The notes beneath the pieces are model-generated. The model did not search any database, had not been told where the DNA came from, and worked only from the letters and a program-made list of their open reading frames with translations. From Streptomyces sp. AA1529 (GTDB lineage Bacteria; Actinomycetota; Actinomycetes; Streptomycetales; Streptomycetaceae): a stretch of DNA of 64,000 nt. This document shows positions 52,753-64,000 of the stretch, piece after piece. The position numbers were made by a program, and so were the translations under genes. Each line of letters begins with the position of its first letter. Position 1 is the stretch's first letter. The stretch is taken from the NCBI RefSeq assembly GCF_000280905.1, contig NZ_ALAP01000092.1, positions 1 through 64,000 on the forward strand. Reading direction: 5' to 3'.

Positions 52753-53238
52753 TCAGGTACGCCCCTCTCGCTCCTGCGCCGCCTCCAGTGCCGCCGGTGC
52801 CGCCATCCAATCGGCGAGGACCACCTGGAAGCCCGCCCGGCGGTACGCGGCCACCACCTGCTCGTCGTCGTCGACCACCAGGGCCACCGTGCGCTCCCTG
52901 GCCAGCAGGCGCAGCAGTTCGGGCTTGACGACCCGGCCCGGGCGGCGGTCGTCCCGCGCGCGCATCAGGAGCCGCCCGGCGGGGAGCCCGTGCTGCCGCA
53001 GCCACTGCACCGAATCCGTCCGGCAGTGCTCCGGGCGCCCGGTGAGGTAGGCCAGTTCGCACCGCTCGGCCGTCTCCAGGGCCAGCGCCACCCCCTTGAC
53101 CAGCGGCGGATCGTCAGCGGCGGCGCGGAAGAACGCGTCCCAGTCCCGTGGCCGCCGCTGCAGGAAGGGCAACCGGTGCCGGACATCGGCCAGCGTCCCG
53201 TCCAGATCGAAGACCGCCAACGGCGCACGCACGACCAT
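52753..53238 (-). CDS. HAD-superfamily phosphatase (polynucleotide-kinase-phosphatase-like)
   Basis: A 161-residue HAD enzyme. Motif I is FDLDGTLADV near the N-terminus, motif II is the T in YLTGRPEHC, and motif IV is VVDDDEQ. The RPE after TG and overall size resemble the 3'-phosphatase half of T4 polynucleotide kinase-type proteins; the substrate is unknown. ATG 53238 has GAGG upstream; an ATG at 53274 would add 12 residues. It stands alone. Confidence 0.82.
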   Translation of the reverse strand: MVVRAPLAVFDLDGTLADVRHRLPFLQRRPRDWDAFFRAAADDPPLVKGVALALETAERCELAYLTGRPEHCRTDSVQWLRQHGLPAGRLLMRARDDRRPGRVVKPELLRLLARERTVALVVDDDEQVVAAYRRAGFQVVLADWMAAPAALEAAQEREGRT

Positions 53239-53578
53239 CGCCACCTCGCTCCCGTCGCGGACATTCTGACGCATCCCGGTCGTGGCGGCCGGGCCGCACC
53301 GCACCGCGTCAGGTCCGGCCGTCGGCGCGGCGGCAGCCGCTGCGGCCTCCTGGGCCGGATGCCGCAGCGGCTGCCCCCAAGGAGCGAGTCGCGGCACCTG
53401 ATGTCCGCTTTTCGGGTGCCCTGGTCGGCAGACGCGGCAGCGGTGGGGTACCGACCAAGCGTCCGGGGCGGCGTCTGCGTTCCGCGCCACCGTGCGCAGT
53501 GGCCGGGACCGGGGCGGCGGCAGCGCGGGGCCCGGGCGGGGCGCCGGAGCGCCGCGGGTCTGGAAGGAGTGGGAGCCG
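53239..53578. other. Divergent intergenic region with a 15-bp-stem hairpin
   Basis: About 340 bases without a supported gene. It contains a perfect 15-base inverted repeat (53332-53346 with 53361-53375), terminator-like but lying between divergent genes. Confidence 0.6.
53332..53375. terminator. Perfect 15-bp hairpin between divergent genes
   Basis: GGCAGCCGCTGCGGC pairs with GCCGCAGCGGCTGCC across a 14-base loop. Position is odd for a terminator; it may insulate or attenuate the PAP2 transcript. Confidence 0.5.
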
Positions 53579-54499
53579 TTGACGGTGGGAGGAGCCTCGG
53601 CGTGGCTGCTGTCGGCGGGCGTACCGCTGATCCTCCTGGCGCTGAGCCTGCCGGTGTGGCACTGGCGCTGGCCGCGGGCGCCGGTGCTGCTGCGCGAGGC
53701 GGCGCTCGTCTCCACGGTCTTCCTGATCTGGCAGATCCCGGCCCGCATGTCGGCGGGGAACCTGCGGCCGGCCCTGGAGCGGGCGCGGTGGATCTACCAC
53801 TGGGAGCAGCGTCTGCGCCTGCCGGACGAGGTGGACTGGCAGCAGGCCGTGCTGCCCCATCCGTGGCTGGTGCAGGCCGCCAACTTCTACTACGCGGTGA
53901 TGCACTTCGGGGCGATGGCGGCGCTGCTGGTCTGGCTGTTCTGGCGGCACCGGGACTCCTACGGCCGGGTGCGCACCTATGTCGTCCTGGTCACGGTGGT
54001 CTCCCTGCTGATCCAGCTGGTCGCGGTGGCACCGCCGCGGCTGCTGACCCGGCTCGGCTTCGCCGACACGGCCGAACGCTACGGGCAGTCGGTCTACGGC
54101 AGCGGTCCGGGCAGCGTGGTGGCCGACGAGCTGTCGGCCGTCCCGTCCGTGCACGTGGCCTGGGCGGTCCTCGTCGCCGCTGTCGTCATCCGGGTGAGCC
54201 GCCGGCGGGTGCGCTGGCTGGTGATCGTCCACCCGCTGCTGACCCTTGCCGTGATCGTGGTGACCGCCAACCACTTCTGGCTGGACGCCGCGGCAGCCGT
54301 CGGCGTCCTGGGGGTGTGCGCGCTGCTGCAGTGGGCCGCACGGACCTGCGCACACCGGCTGGCCCGGGCCGTCCGGCGGACCCCCGTCTCGGCGGACAGC
54401 CCGGCGCGCGGGACCGCGGATCGGCCCGGTCCGCCGGAGGGGGCGGAGAGTGCCGAGGGAGGGGACCGCGGCTCCCGGAAGCCGCACCCGCGGGAGTGA
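53579..54499 (+). CDS. PAP2-superfamily membrane phosphatase/phosphotransferase
   Basis: A 306-residue membrane protein with about six TM segments. The phosphatase motifs C2 (VPSVHVAWA) and C3 (NHFWLDA) are present; the first motif region is less clear. The inositol-phosphorylceramide-synthase/PAP2-like arrangement suggests a lipid phosphatase or phosphotransferase acting at the outer membrane face. TTG 53579 has AAGGAG nine bases upstream; GTG 53585 is a near-equal alternative. The C-terminal ~45 residues are charged and disordered. Confidence 0.78.
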   Translation: MTVGGASAWLLSAGVPLILLALSLPVWHWRWPRAPVLLREAALVSTVFLIWQIPARMSAGNLRPALERARWIYHWEQRLRLPDEVDWQQAVLPHPWLVQAANFYYAVMHFGAMAALLVWLFWRHRDSYGRVRTYVVLVTVVSLLIQLVAVAPPRLLTRLGFADTAERYGQSVYGSGPGSVVADELSAVPSVHVAWAVLVAAVVIRVSRRRVRWLVIVHPLLTLAVIVVTANHFWLDAAAAVGVLGVCALLQWAARTCAHRLARAVRRTPVSADSPARGTADRPGPPEGAESAEGGDRGSRKPHPRE

Positions 54500-54584
54500 C
54501 GGCCGCCCCGCGTGCGGGCGGCGATCCGGAGGCTGCCGGTGCGTCCTCTTCGTCCGGGGCCGTGCGGGCCCTAGGCTGCGCGGG

Positions 54585-54624
54585 CCGACAGTTCCGGCGC
54601 TGCCCAGCCTGCCGGAACTGTCGG
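54585..54624. terminator. Bidirectional hairpin terminator
   Basis: A perfect 14-base stem (54585-54598 with 54611-54624) with a 12-base loop between the convergent PAP2 and K+-uptake genes. Confidence 0.85.
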
Positions 54625-54644
54625 TCTCCGGCTGCCGCGCCGGC

Positions 54645-55334
54645 TCAGCGCCGTTCGCTGAAGCGTTCGGTCGCCCGGGTGCGTCCGGCCACGATGAGGG
54701 TGTCGTCCGCCTGGACCACCGTGTCGGGTGTGGCGTAGCTGAAGCCCTCGCCGGGCCGTTTGATGGCGACGACGGTGATGCCGTAGCGGGTGCGGACGGC
54801 GCTGCTGGACAGCGGGATGTCGAGGACATCGGGCGGCGGGGTGGTCTTGACCATGGCGAAGTCGTCCTCGAACTCGATGTAGTCGAGCATGCCGCCGCGG
54901 ACGAGGTGCGCGACGCGCTGCCCCATGTCGTGCTCGGGGAAGACGACGTGCTGGACACCGAGCTGGGTGAGGATGCGGCCGTGGGCTTCGCTGGTGGCCT
55001 TCGCCCACACGTTCTCGATTCCGAACGAGATCAGCAGCGACGCGGTGAGGATGCTGGCCTCCAGATCGCTGCCGATGGCGACGACGGCCCGGTCGAACTC
55101 GTGGACCGCGAGCTGCCGCAGGGCGTCCTCCTTCGTGGAGTCGGCGCGCACGGTGTGGGTGAGCGAGCCGGAGAGGGACTGGACGACCTCGGGGTTCTCG
55201 TCGATACCCAGGACCTCGGTGTCCTCGTCCACGAGTTCGAGTGCCAGGGACCGGCCGAACCGGCCGAGCCCGATGACCACCACGGATTCGTGGTGGGAGC
55301 CGCGGCGGTTCCGGTTGCTGCGCTTCCTAGCCAA
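54645..55334 (-). CDS. ktrA: KtrA/TrkA-type K+ uptake regulatory subunit
   Basis: A 229-residue cytoplasmic RCK protein. The nucleotide-binding Rossmann motif is VVVIGLGRFGRSLALEL (about 18-34), with a following acidic residue (GIDENPE) that binds the ribose. A C-terminal TrkA_C domain covers about 145-225. One RCK unit and the length fit KtrA rather than the two-unit TrkA. It gates the membrane subunit in response to ATP/ADP or NAD(H) and possibly c-di-AMP. Its start overlaps the end of the membrane-subunit gene by eight bases. Confidence 0.9.
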   Translation of the reverse strand: MARKRSNRNRRGSHHESVVVIGLGRFGRSLALELVDEDTEVLGIDENPEVVQSLSGSLTHTVRADSTKEDALRQLAVHEFDRAVVAIGSDLEASILTASLLISFGIENVWAKATSEAHGRILTQLGVQHVVFPEHDMGQRVAHLVRGGMLDYIEFEDDFAMVKTTPPPDVLDIPLSSSAVRTRYGITVVAIKRPGEGFSYATPDTVVQADDTLIVAGRTRATERFSERR

Positions 55335-56697
55335 TGACGGGTCGCTCCTCGGGAAGGTCGTACATACGGACGCGCAGCCGCAGGGCCAGCGCGGAGGCGA
55401 CGGTGATCGGGCCGAGCCGCCCGATGAACATCAGTACCGTCAGCAGGATCTGCTCACCCCCGGGCAGCCCGGAGGTGATGCCGGTCGAGAGCCCGACGGT
55501 GGCGAAGGCCGAGGTCACCTCGAACAGCGACTGGTCCAGGCTGAAGTCGGTGAAGACCATGAAGACCAGCGTCGAGGTGGCGACGGCGGCCACCGAGAGC
55601 AGCACCACCGTGAGGGCCTGCCGCTGGAGGTCGCCGGGCAGCCGGCGGCGGAAGATGTCGACCGCGCCCTCGCCCCGGATCTCCGCGTAGAGCACGAAGA
55701 ACAGTACGGCGAAGGTGGTGACCTTGATGCCTCCGGCGGTACCGGCGCTGGCGCCGCCGATGAACATCAGCACGTCCGTGCCCAGCCAGGTGGCCGGGCT
55801 CAGCGCGCCGGTGTCGACGCTGTTGAAACCCGCGGTGCGCGGCATGACGCCCTGGACGAATCCGGCCAGCAGCTTCCCCGGCACGTCCAGCGGCCCCAGC
55901 GTCGCCGGGTTGTCCCATTCGAGGGCGGTGACGAAGGCGCTGCCGCCGGCCAGGAAGACCGCGGAGGCACCGAGCACGATCTTGGTGTGCAGGGACCAGG
56001 TGCGCGGCCTGCGGAATCTGCGGCGCAACTCGAACAGCACCGGGAAGCCGAGTCCTCCGGCGATCACCGCGCCCGACAGCGGCAGGCAGATCCACGGGTC
56101 GGTGACGAAACCCATCAGGCTGTCGGAGTAGAGCGCGAAGCCCGCGTTGTTGAACGCCGAGACGGCGTGGAAGACACCCAGCCACACCGCCCGCGGCAGG
56201 GTCTCGCCGTAGGCGGTGGCGAACCGCACGGCCAGGATCGCCGCGGTGACCGCCTCCAGCAGCAGGCTGACCTTCACCACGCGGACGACGACCGTGCGCA
56301 CGTCGCCCAGGCCCAGGGTCTTGGTCTCGGTCGCGGCGGTGAGCCGGGCCCGCAGCCCCATCCGGTGTGAGACCAGCAGCACCAGCCAGGAGGCGAACGT
56401 CATGATCCCGAAGCCGCCGACCTGGATCAGCGCGAGGATCACCGCCTGCCCGAACCCGCTCCAGTAGCCGGGGGTGTCGACCACGACCAGCCCCGTCACA
56501 CACACCGCGGAGGTGGAGGTGAACAGCGCCTCCAGCCCGGTGGCCGAGCCTGTCCCGGCCTTGGCCACCGGAAGCATCAGCAGACCGGTCCCGATCCCGA
56601 TCGCCATGGCGAAGCCGACCACGACCATCTGGGCGGGGTGCCGCACACGAGGCCGCCACCGGGTCACCACAGCAAGCACTCCGCCCCGCAGACACAT
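55327..56697 (-). CDS. ktrB: KtrB/TrkH-type K+ uptake membrane subunit
   Basis: A 456-residue K+-translocating protein with four pore repeats. Selectivity-filter-type glycine segments are visible (TSTSAVCVTGLVV, SAFNNAGFAL, VMPRTAGFNSVD, FATVGLSTGI). It imports K+, probably Na+-coupled, together with the RCK subunit encoded next. ATG 56697 was used; an internal GTG about 27 bases on, with GGAG eight bases before it, may be the true start. Two genes form one operon. Confidence 0.9.
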   Translation of the reverse strand: MCLRGGVLAVVTRWRPRVRHPAQMVVVGFAMAIGIGTGLLMLPVAKAGTGSATGLEALFTSTSAVCVTGLVVVDTPGYWSGFGQAVILALIQVGGFGIMTFASWLVLLVSHRMGLRARLTAATETKTLGLGDVRTVVVRVVKVSLLLEAVTAAILAVRFATAYGETLPRAVWLGVFHAVSAFNNAGFALYSDSLMGFVTDPWICLPLSGAVIAGGLGFPVLFELRRRFRRPRTWSLHTKIVLGASAVFLAGGSAFVTALEWDNPATLGPLDVPGKLLAGFVQGVMPRTAGFNSVDTGALSPATWLGTDVLMFIGGASAGTAGGIKVTTFAVLFFVLYAEIRGEGAVDIFRRRLPGDLQRQALTVVLLSVAAVATSTLVFMVFTDFSLDQSLFEVTSAFATVGLSTGITSGLPGGEQILLTVLMFIGRLGPITVASALALRLRVRMYDLPEERPVIG

Positions 56698-56832
56698 CCG
56701 ACGTTTGTTCGCACCGGGAGACGATAAGCAATCGCGCCGCGGTCCTCGGAACCGGTACCCCCGATGGCCGCGCGGACCTGCCCCGCGGGCCGGGAACCAC
56801 CCGGACGTCGCCACCGCACCGGCCGCAGCACG

Positions 56833-56867
56833 GCCGAGGCCGCAGCCTCGTCGGCTGCGGCCTCGGC
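56833..56867. terminator. Hairpin terminator after the BCCT gene
   Basis: A perfect 15-base stem (56833-56847 with 56853-56867) with a TCGTC loop, 40 bases past the BCCT stop on the minus strand. Confidence 0.85.
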
Positions 56868-56906
56868 TTCCGGTACCCGGCACCTGCGGCGCCGGTCACC
56901 GGGGTG

Positions 56907-58664
56907 CTACTTCTTGGCGCCTTCGGACGTGCTCTTGGCGGAGGACTCGACCGCGTCGGAGAGCGTGCCGTGCTCAAGGCTGTCCTCGATCGCGGCCACG
57001 GTCTGGTCGATCAGCTCCTCCTGCTGCTTCTGCTCCTTGGCCCGCAGGTACGCCTGGCGCTCCTGGTGGAAGGACTTCAGCGTGGCGATGCACATGCCGA
57101 TCATCACGATGCTGAACGGCAGCGCGATGACGATCGCCGCTGTCTTCAAGGTGTTCAGCGACGCGGCTCCGGCACCGAGATCGGAGGCCAGCAGCAGCGC
57201 GATGGCGACGGCACCCTCGGCGAGCGCCCAGAACACCCGGCTCCAGACCGGCGGGTTGGGGTCGCCGCCGGAGGCCAGCATGTCGACCACGTACGAGCCG
57301 GAGTCCGAGGAGGTGACGAAGAACAGCACGATCAGCAGGATCGACACACCGGCGACGAACTTGCCACCGGGCAGCGTGTCGAGCATCTCGAACAGCGCGT
57401 TGTTGGTGCTGATCGCGCCGTCGTGGACGTAGTCGTGCTTGTCGTTCATCTGCTGGAAGAGGCCGGTGCCGCCGAAGATGGCGAACCAGACGAAGGTCAG
57501 CAGAGTGGGGACGAGCAGCACGCCGCAGACGAACTGGCGCACCGTGCGGCCGCGGGAGATGCGGGCGATGAAGATGCCGACGAACGGCGCCCAGGAGATC
57601 CACCAGCCCCAGTAGAAGACGGTCCAGCCGTTGACCCAGCTGGTGCCCTCCTTGCCGTGGGCGGCGCCGGTGTCGAAGCTGAGCTGCAGCACGTTCTGCA
57701 GATACCCGCCGACGTCCTGCGCCAGCCCGTTGAGCAGGAACACCGTCGGCCCGGCGATCAGCACGAAGAGCATGATGATGGCTGCCACGCCCATGTTGAT
57801 GTTGGACAGCCACTTGATGCCCTTGCCGATGCCGGTGACCACCGACACGGTGGCGATGCCGGTGATGCAGGAGATCAGGACGACCAGCAGCAGCTTGCTG
57901 TTCGGGTCGTCCACCCAGCCGAGGAAGTTCATTCCGCTGGCGACCTGCATGACGCCGAAGCCGAGCGAGGTCGCCACACCGAAGAGGGTGCCGATGACCG
58001 CGACCGAGTCGATGACGTTGCCCAGGACGCCGTTCACCCTGTTGCCGAGGATCGGCTCCAGGGCCCAGCGGATGGAGACCGGGCGCCCCTTGCGGTGCAC
58101 CGAGTAGGCGACGGCCAGACCGACGACCACGTAGATCGCCCAGGGGTGGATACCCCAGTGCAGGAACGTCTGCACCATGGCGAACTGCTCGCGGTCTGCC
58201 GCTCCCTCGCCGATGCCCGGCCGGGGTGCGTGGAAGAAGTTCAGCGGCTCGGCCACGCCCCAGAAGACCAGACCGATACCCATGCCGGCGGCGAACAGCA
58301 TGGCGAACCAGGAGAGTGTGCCGAACTCCGGCTTCTCATGGTCCTTACCGAGCTTGATGTCCCCGTAGCGCCCGATCCCGATCCAGATGACGAAGATCAC
58401 GAAGAGCGAGACCAGAGCCATGTAGAACCAGCTCAGGTTGCCGACGATCTCGTCCTGAACGTTCTGCACCTGCTCAGCGGCCGTGTCCTGGCCGATGACG
58501 GCGTAGAGCACGAAGAGCAGGATGACGGCGGCCGAAGGGTAGAAGACCCACGGCGCGATCGAGCCATCCCTCGGTGGCGCCGGAGGCTTGGCCTCCGGCT
58601 CTTGGTCAGATGTTCTGGCCGTTGTCTGCGCAGCCACGCGTTCATCCTTTGCGGTCAGGTTCAT
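56907..58664 (-). CDS. BCCT-family betaine/choline transporter
   Basis: A 585-residue transporter with about 12 TM segments and hydrophilic tails at both ends. The tryptophan-rich BCCT signature is in WTVFYWGWWISWAPF followed by GIFIARISRGRTVR. MGIGLVFWGVAEPL in TM3 and SSDSGSYVVDM in TM9 are also typical. It imports glycine betaine, choline or ectoine with Na+ or H+ for osmoprotection. The C-terminal tail is long and charged (KEQKQQEELIDQTVAA), as in osmosensing members. ATG 58664. It is next to the K+ uptake pair; both are osmotic stress functions. Confidence 0.9.
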   Translation of the reverse strand: MNLTAKDERVAAQTTARTSDQEPEAKPPAPPRDGSIAPWVFYPSAAVILLFVLYAVIGQDTAAEQVQNVQDEIVGNLSWFYMALVSLFVIFVIWIGIGRYGDIKLGKDHEKPEFGTLSWFAMLFAAGMGIGLVFWGVAEPLNFFHAPRPGIGEGAADREQFAMVQTFLHWGIHPWAIYVVVGLAVAYSVHRKGRPVSIRWALEPILGNRVNGVLGNVIDSVAVIGTLFGVATSLGFGVMQVASGMNFLGWVDDPNSKLLLVVLISCITGIATVSVVTGIGKGIKWLSNINMGVAAIIMLFVLIAGPTVFLLNGLAQDVGGYLQNVLQLSFDTGAAHGKEGTSWVNGWTVFYWGWWISWAPFVGIFIARISRGRTVRQFVCGVLLVPTLLTFVWFAIFGGTGLFQQMNDKHDYVHDGAISTNNALFEMLDTLPGGKFVAGVSILLIVLFFVTSSDSGSYVVDMLASGGDPNPPVWSRVFWALAEGAVAIALLLASDLGAGAASLNTLKTAAIVIALPFSIVMIGMCIATLKSFHQERQAYLRAKEQKQQEELIDQTVAAIEDSLEHGTLSDAVESSAKSTSEGAKK

Positions 58665-59142
58665 AGGCCACCAGGTCGAAGGGAGTCTTCGGCCTGTCGC
58701 GGCAGCTGCCCGAAAACCTTCATGTCATTCATTACGAAAGCATTACTGTCAACGGGCAAACCGGAACGAGACGTTCATCACAGCGTCCCCGTATCGACCA
58801 TGACCGTCTGACCTGCACTTCTCTCCTCACCGCAGCAGACGGAAGCCAAACCGGCCGATCCACTCGCGCCCGAAAATCCGAACCCGGCACACACAGCGGT
58901 GGGTAACGGATCAGCCACACACCGCCCTGTGCGGATGGCGCGGACGGCACGGTGCACGACGGTCGCCTGCGGCCCCGCCCCCGCGGAAGCGCGGCGCGCT
59001 CCGGCGCAGCGCCGTGCACAGCCCCGCCCACGGCACCGGGCTCACGTGTCAGCCCCGCACATCTGGGAACCCCCGCACCAGTAGCCACCCGTACTCGGCA
59101 CAGCGTGGCCCGGCCGGGCCGGGCCAGCAGGACGGATCCACC
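58665..59142. other. Divergent intergenic region, BCCT / ClpC-like gene
   Basis: About 480 bases without a supported gene. The first ~150 bases beside the BCCT start are A/T-rich and probably hold its promoter. I found no CIRCE-type or HspR-type inverted repeat before the clp gene. Confidence 0.55.
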
Positions 59143-61725
<2,583 letters not shown>

Positions 61726-61968
61726 GGCGCGAGGCCGGCCACCGCCGGGAAAGGGCCTGAACACGGCGCGGCTCCGGGCACGGCACCGGGTCGGCGTGTC
61801 GCCGCACCGACGGGCGCCGCACCTGTGCGGCCGCGCCGCCCGTCCACCCGGAGCATGTCCCGCGCGGCGGGGTAGCCCTGACGGGTTCGGCGCCGGGGCC
61901 CGGCGGGCATGCACTCCCCGCCGGGCGCGGCAGCGCCGGTCACCGCGGCACGACCGAGGAGCCCCCCG

Positions 61969-62550
61969 TTGGGAGACGTCACATCGCAGGAGCGGCACCG
62001 GGAACGCGTCCCGGGAGGCGGATCCGGTCCGCTCGGGGGCGCCGGCCCGGCGGCGCCGGACGTGCCGGACGTGCCGGACGTGCCGGACGGCGACGCCGAC
62101 GGCGCAAGCGGCCGCCCCGGGCCGGACGACGCGTGCCGGGAGCGGGGGCGGCCGCAGGATGTCTGGCCGGTCGTCTCCGCGCTCGCCCGCGCCTTCGACG
62201 CGCACGGCGAAGCGCGGGGCATGACGCGGGAGCAGCAGTGGACGCTCCAGGTGCTCAAGCTCTCGGAGGAGACGGGCGAGGCCGCCCAGGCGGTCATCGG
62301 CGTCCAGGGCACGAACCCGCGCAAGGGGTACAGCCACGCGTGGGAGGACGTGCACGCGGAAGTGGCCGACGTGGTCATCACGGGTCTGGTGGCCCTGGCG
62401 CGCATGCGGCCGGACGACGCGGCGGACTTCCTCGGGAGGCACCTCGAGCGGCAGGCGGCCCGGTTCCCGGCCGCCGGGCGGCCGGGCGCGGAGCCGTCCC
62501 CCGCGGACGGCGGACAGGCGCCGCCCTCCGGCGCCCGGCGCCGGCCGTGA
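61969..62550 (+). CDS. MazG-like nucleotide pyrophosphohydrolase-type protein
   Basis: About 193 residues. The C-terminal half has the all-α MazG metal-binding pattern: LKLSEETGEAAQAVIG (E-x2-E-like) and VHAEVADVVITGLV (E-x2-D). The N-terminal ~75 residues are disordered and contain a PDV repeat encoded by a 9-bp tandem array. TTG 61969 was chosen because GAGGAG lies seven bases upstream; an in-frame ATG at 61909 has no good site. It ends six bases before the convergent phosphatase gene. Likely removes pyrophosphate from aberrant nucleotides. Confidence 0.78.
   Translation: MGDVTSQERHRERVPGGGSGPLGGAGPAAPDVPDVPDVPDGDADGASGRPGPDDACRERGRPQDVWPVVSALARAFDAHGEARGMTREQQWTLQVLKLSEETGEAAQAVIGVQGTNPRKGYSHAWEDVHAEVADVVITGLVALARMRPDDAADFLGRHLERQAARFPAAGRPGAEPSPADGGQAPPSGARRRP
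62055..62090 (+). repeat. Four tandem 9-bp units inside the MazG-like gene
   Basis: GCCGGACGT occurs three times, then GCCGGACGG, in frame, encoding P-D-V repeats in the disordered N-terminal part. Confidence 0.88.
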
Positions 62551-62556
62551 CAGCTT

Positions 62557-63705
62557 TCAGGAAGCGGGAGGCGGCCCGTCCGGGGTGAGGAGGTCGCTGC
62601 GGCGGGCGGGGCGGGTGAGGGCGAGGAGCGCCTGGTCGTCCTGGGCGGGGCCGGAGCTGTGCCGGTGCACGTCGGTGACCAGGAAGTCGAGCACGGTGGG
62701 CGGGTCCGCCGGGTAGCCGGTGTTGCGCCGGTAGGCGTCCAGCATCTGCGAAATCCGCTCGGCCGGCCGGTAGAAGGTGCCGCTGCGGTCCCGGGCCTCG
62801 GTGACGCCGTCCGTGAAGCACAGCAGCGTCCCGCCGGGCGGCAGGTCGTAGGTCTCCACGGGCGAGGCCCAGGAACCCAGCGTCGTGATGCCCAGCGGCG
62901 GCGCCTCCCGGGCGGGCTCCAGGACGCGGGCCGAGCCCGCCGGGTCCAGCAGCAGCGGCGCGGGGTGACCGCGGTTGACGAGGCGGACCCGTGCCAGGTC
63001 CTGGGTGAACTCCACGAGCAGCGCCGTGGTGAAGCCCTCGGACTGTTCGAGCCCGCCCTGCCGCTCCCCCTCCCGGACGAGCGTCTCCTCCAGGGTCTCC
63101 ACGACGGTGGGCAGATCGGCGCAGTGGTCGGCGGCGTAGCGGAACGCGCCGATGTCCGCGCTGACGGCCGCGACGGCGGACAGCCCCTTGCCGCGCACGT
63201 CGCCGATCATGGCGCGCACCCCGTAGGGCGTCTCCTGGACCACGTACAGGTCACCGCCGATCAGGGCGGTCTCGTCGGCGGGCACGTAGCGCGCGGCGAC
63301 CCGCAGTCCGCCGGTGCGCTCGGGCGGCGTGGGCAGCACCGCCTGCTGGGCCACCTGTGCAGCGTGCCGGGCCTTGTCGGCGGAGGCGTGGTGCGAGCGC
63401 AGGGTGCGGTTGAGGCCGACCGCCAGCGCGGTGATGGCCACCAGGGTGAGTTGGGTGCCGATGCCGCTCTGCGGCCCGAACGTGCCGTTGGAGTAGGCGA
63501 GCCCGGCCTGTGCGGCCATCGCCGCGACCCCCACGGCGATGATCGTCGGAGGCTCCAGCACCGGCGCCGCCACCACCGGTGCGACGGCGAGCAGCGGTGC
63601 CGTGGAGACCCAATGGCGCGCCAGCAGGTCCAGCCCGACCGCGAGCACCAGCACCCCGGCGGGCACCCACCGGTAGATCCGTCGCCACACCCACACCTGA
63701 CTCAC
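62557..63705 (-). CDS. Membrane-anchored SpoIIE-type (PP2C) phosphatase
   Basis: A 382-residue protein. Three hydrophobic segments (about 10-95) precede a linker and a PP2C/SpoIIE domain (about 130-370). Metal-binding motifs are LIGGDLYVV (G-G-D), IGDVRGKG and CFTDGVTE, with NRGHPAPLL. It would dephosphorylate STAS proteins from a membrane position. GTG 63705 gives MSQVWVWRR before TM1; AGGA lies upstream. It converges on the MazG-like gene with six bases between. Confidence 0.87.
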   Translation of the reverse strand: MSQVWVWRRIYRWVPAGVLVLAVGLDLLARHWVSTAPLLAVAPVVAAPVLEPPTIIAVGVAAMAAQAGLAYSNGTFGPQSGIGTQLTLVAITALAVGLNRTLRSHHASADKARHAAQVAQQAVLPTPPERTGGLRVAARYVPADETALIGGDLYVVQETPYGVRAMIGDVRGKGLSAVAAVSADIGAFRYAADHCADLPTVVETLEETLVREGERQGGLEQSEGFTTALLVEFTQDLARVRLVNRGHPAPLLLDPAGSARVLEPAREAPPLGITTLGSWASPVETYDLPPGGTLLCFTDGVTEARDRSGTFYRPAERISQMLDAYRRNTGYPADPPTVLDFLVTDVHRHSSGPAQDDQALLALTRPARRSDLLTPDGPPPAS

Positions 63706-63958
63706 CCGGACATCCTGCCCCGCGACCGTGCCGCCGTGCGCGTCCCCGCACCGCCGGGTCGGAAGGTTGTGGGGCACCTCCGCCCGCCTGCCCCGCACAG
63801 GCCGCTCGCCGCGGGGATCCCCGCACGCTCCCTCGTGGGGACGGGCCGGCGGAGCGGCCGCTGCGGCCGCCCTCCGGCCCGCTCCGGTACGCCGCACGGC
63901 GGCACCCGGCCCCGCCTCCGGCGCCGCCGCGCTCGGCCGGCGCCCGTCGGCGGGGGTC

Positions 63959-64000
63959 TCAGGGGGCGGTCAGCTCGGTGAAGTCCCGCACGAAGCGGGT
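63959..64000 (-). CDS. C-terminal end of an unidentified protein
   Basis: A minus-strand frame enters at the window edge and ends in TRFVRDFTELTAP with TGA at 63959-63961. Thirteen residues are too few to name a family. The 250 bases between it and the phosphatase start hold no other supported gene. Confidence 0.45.
   Translation of the reverse strand, partial: TRFVRDFTELTAP

Overview
The window is very G+C-rich DNA from an actinomycete, most likely a Streptomyces or close relative. The evidence is extreme third-position GC, many ATGA/GTGA stop-start overlaps, frequent GTG/TTG starts, and family content typical of the genus (an NsdA-like TPR regulator, SpoIIE-type phosphatases, an HTH-PNPOx fusion, DUF302, LtrA, many universal stress proteins). 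No rRNA, tRNA, CRISPR array or insertion sequence was seen.

Layout. (1) 1-3.3 kb: the end of a + strand operon with a fold-type III PLP decarboxylase, a GNAT acetyltransferase and an MFS exporter. (2) 3.3-7.3 kb: a GAF/PAS/GAF-SpoIIE phosphatase and two small secreted proteins, one βγ-crystallin-like and one resembling aerolysin-type pore formers. (3) 7.6-15.2 kb: a tightly coupled minus-strand operon of seven discrete fatty-acid/polyketide enzymes (acyltransferase, acyl-CoA-oxidase-like flavoprotein, two KAS III, SDR reductase, ACP, KAS II) that should build a special acyl chain. (4) 15.7-22.6 kb: an NsdA-like regulator, then a group 3b-type [NiFe]-hydrogenase (maturation protease, β, cyclic-nucleotide-binding protein, γ, δ, α). 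(5) 22.6-24.8 kb: membrane proteins, a CsoR-family repressor lacking the copper His ligand, and a DUF302 protein. (6) 24.9-34.5 kb: a SigK/RskA locus like the sigK region of Mycobacterium tuberculosis: fasciclin lipoprotein, sulfite-oxidase-like molybdoenzyme, FAD oxidoreductase, DUF1365, two cyclopropane-fatty-acid-synthase-type methyltransferases, DUF1295, anti-sigma and sigma factor. The same promoter motif (CCAATCC, 15 bases, then YCGAAKC) precedes all three transcription units. (7) 34.8-52.5 kb: a stress/dormancy-like region with four universal stress proteins, HTH-PNPOx and PNPOx proteins, LtrA, a Na+/alanine symporter, a DevS-like kinase, a DevR-like regulator and a STAS protein. Palindromic GGGRCC-type boxes lie in front of several of these genes. 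A trypsin-fold protease of atypical composition interrupts the block. (8) 52.7-64 kb: a HAD phosphatase, PAP2 protein, Ktr-type K+ uptake pair, BCCT transporter, ClpC-like unfoldase, MazG-like protein and a membrane-anchored SpoIIE phosphatase.

Three genes (hydrogenase large subunit, DUF1295 protein, one universal stress protein) are broken by single-base changes in short C/G runs, and an MFS gene has no plausible stop. This clustering suggests assembly errors at least as much as real mutation. Functions are assigned from motifs read by eye; no database search was run.
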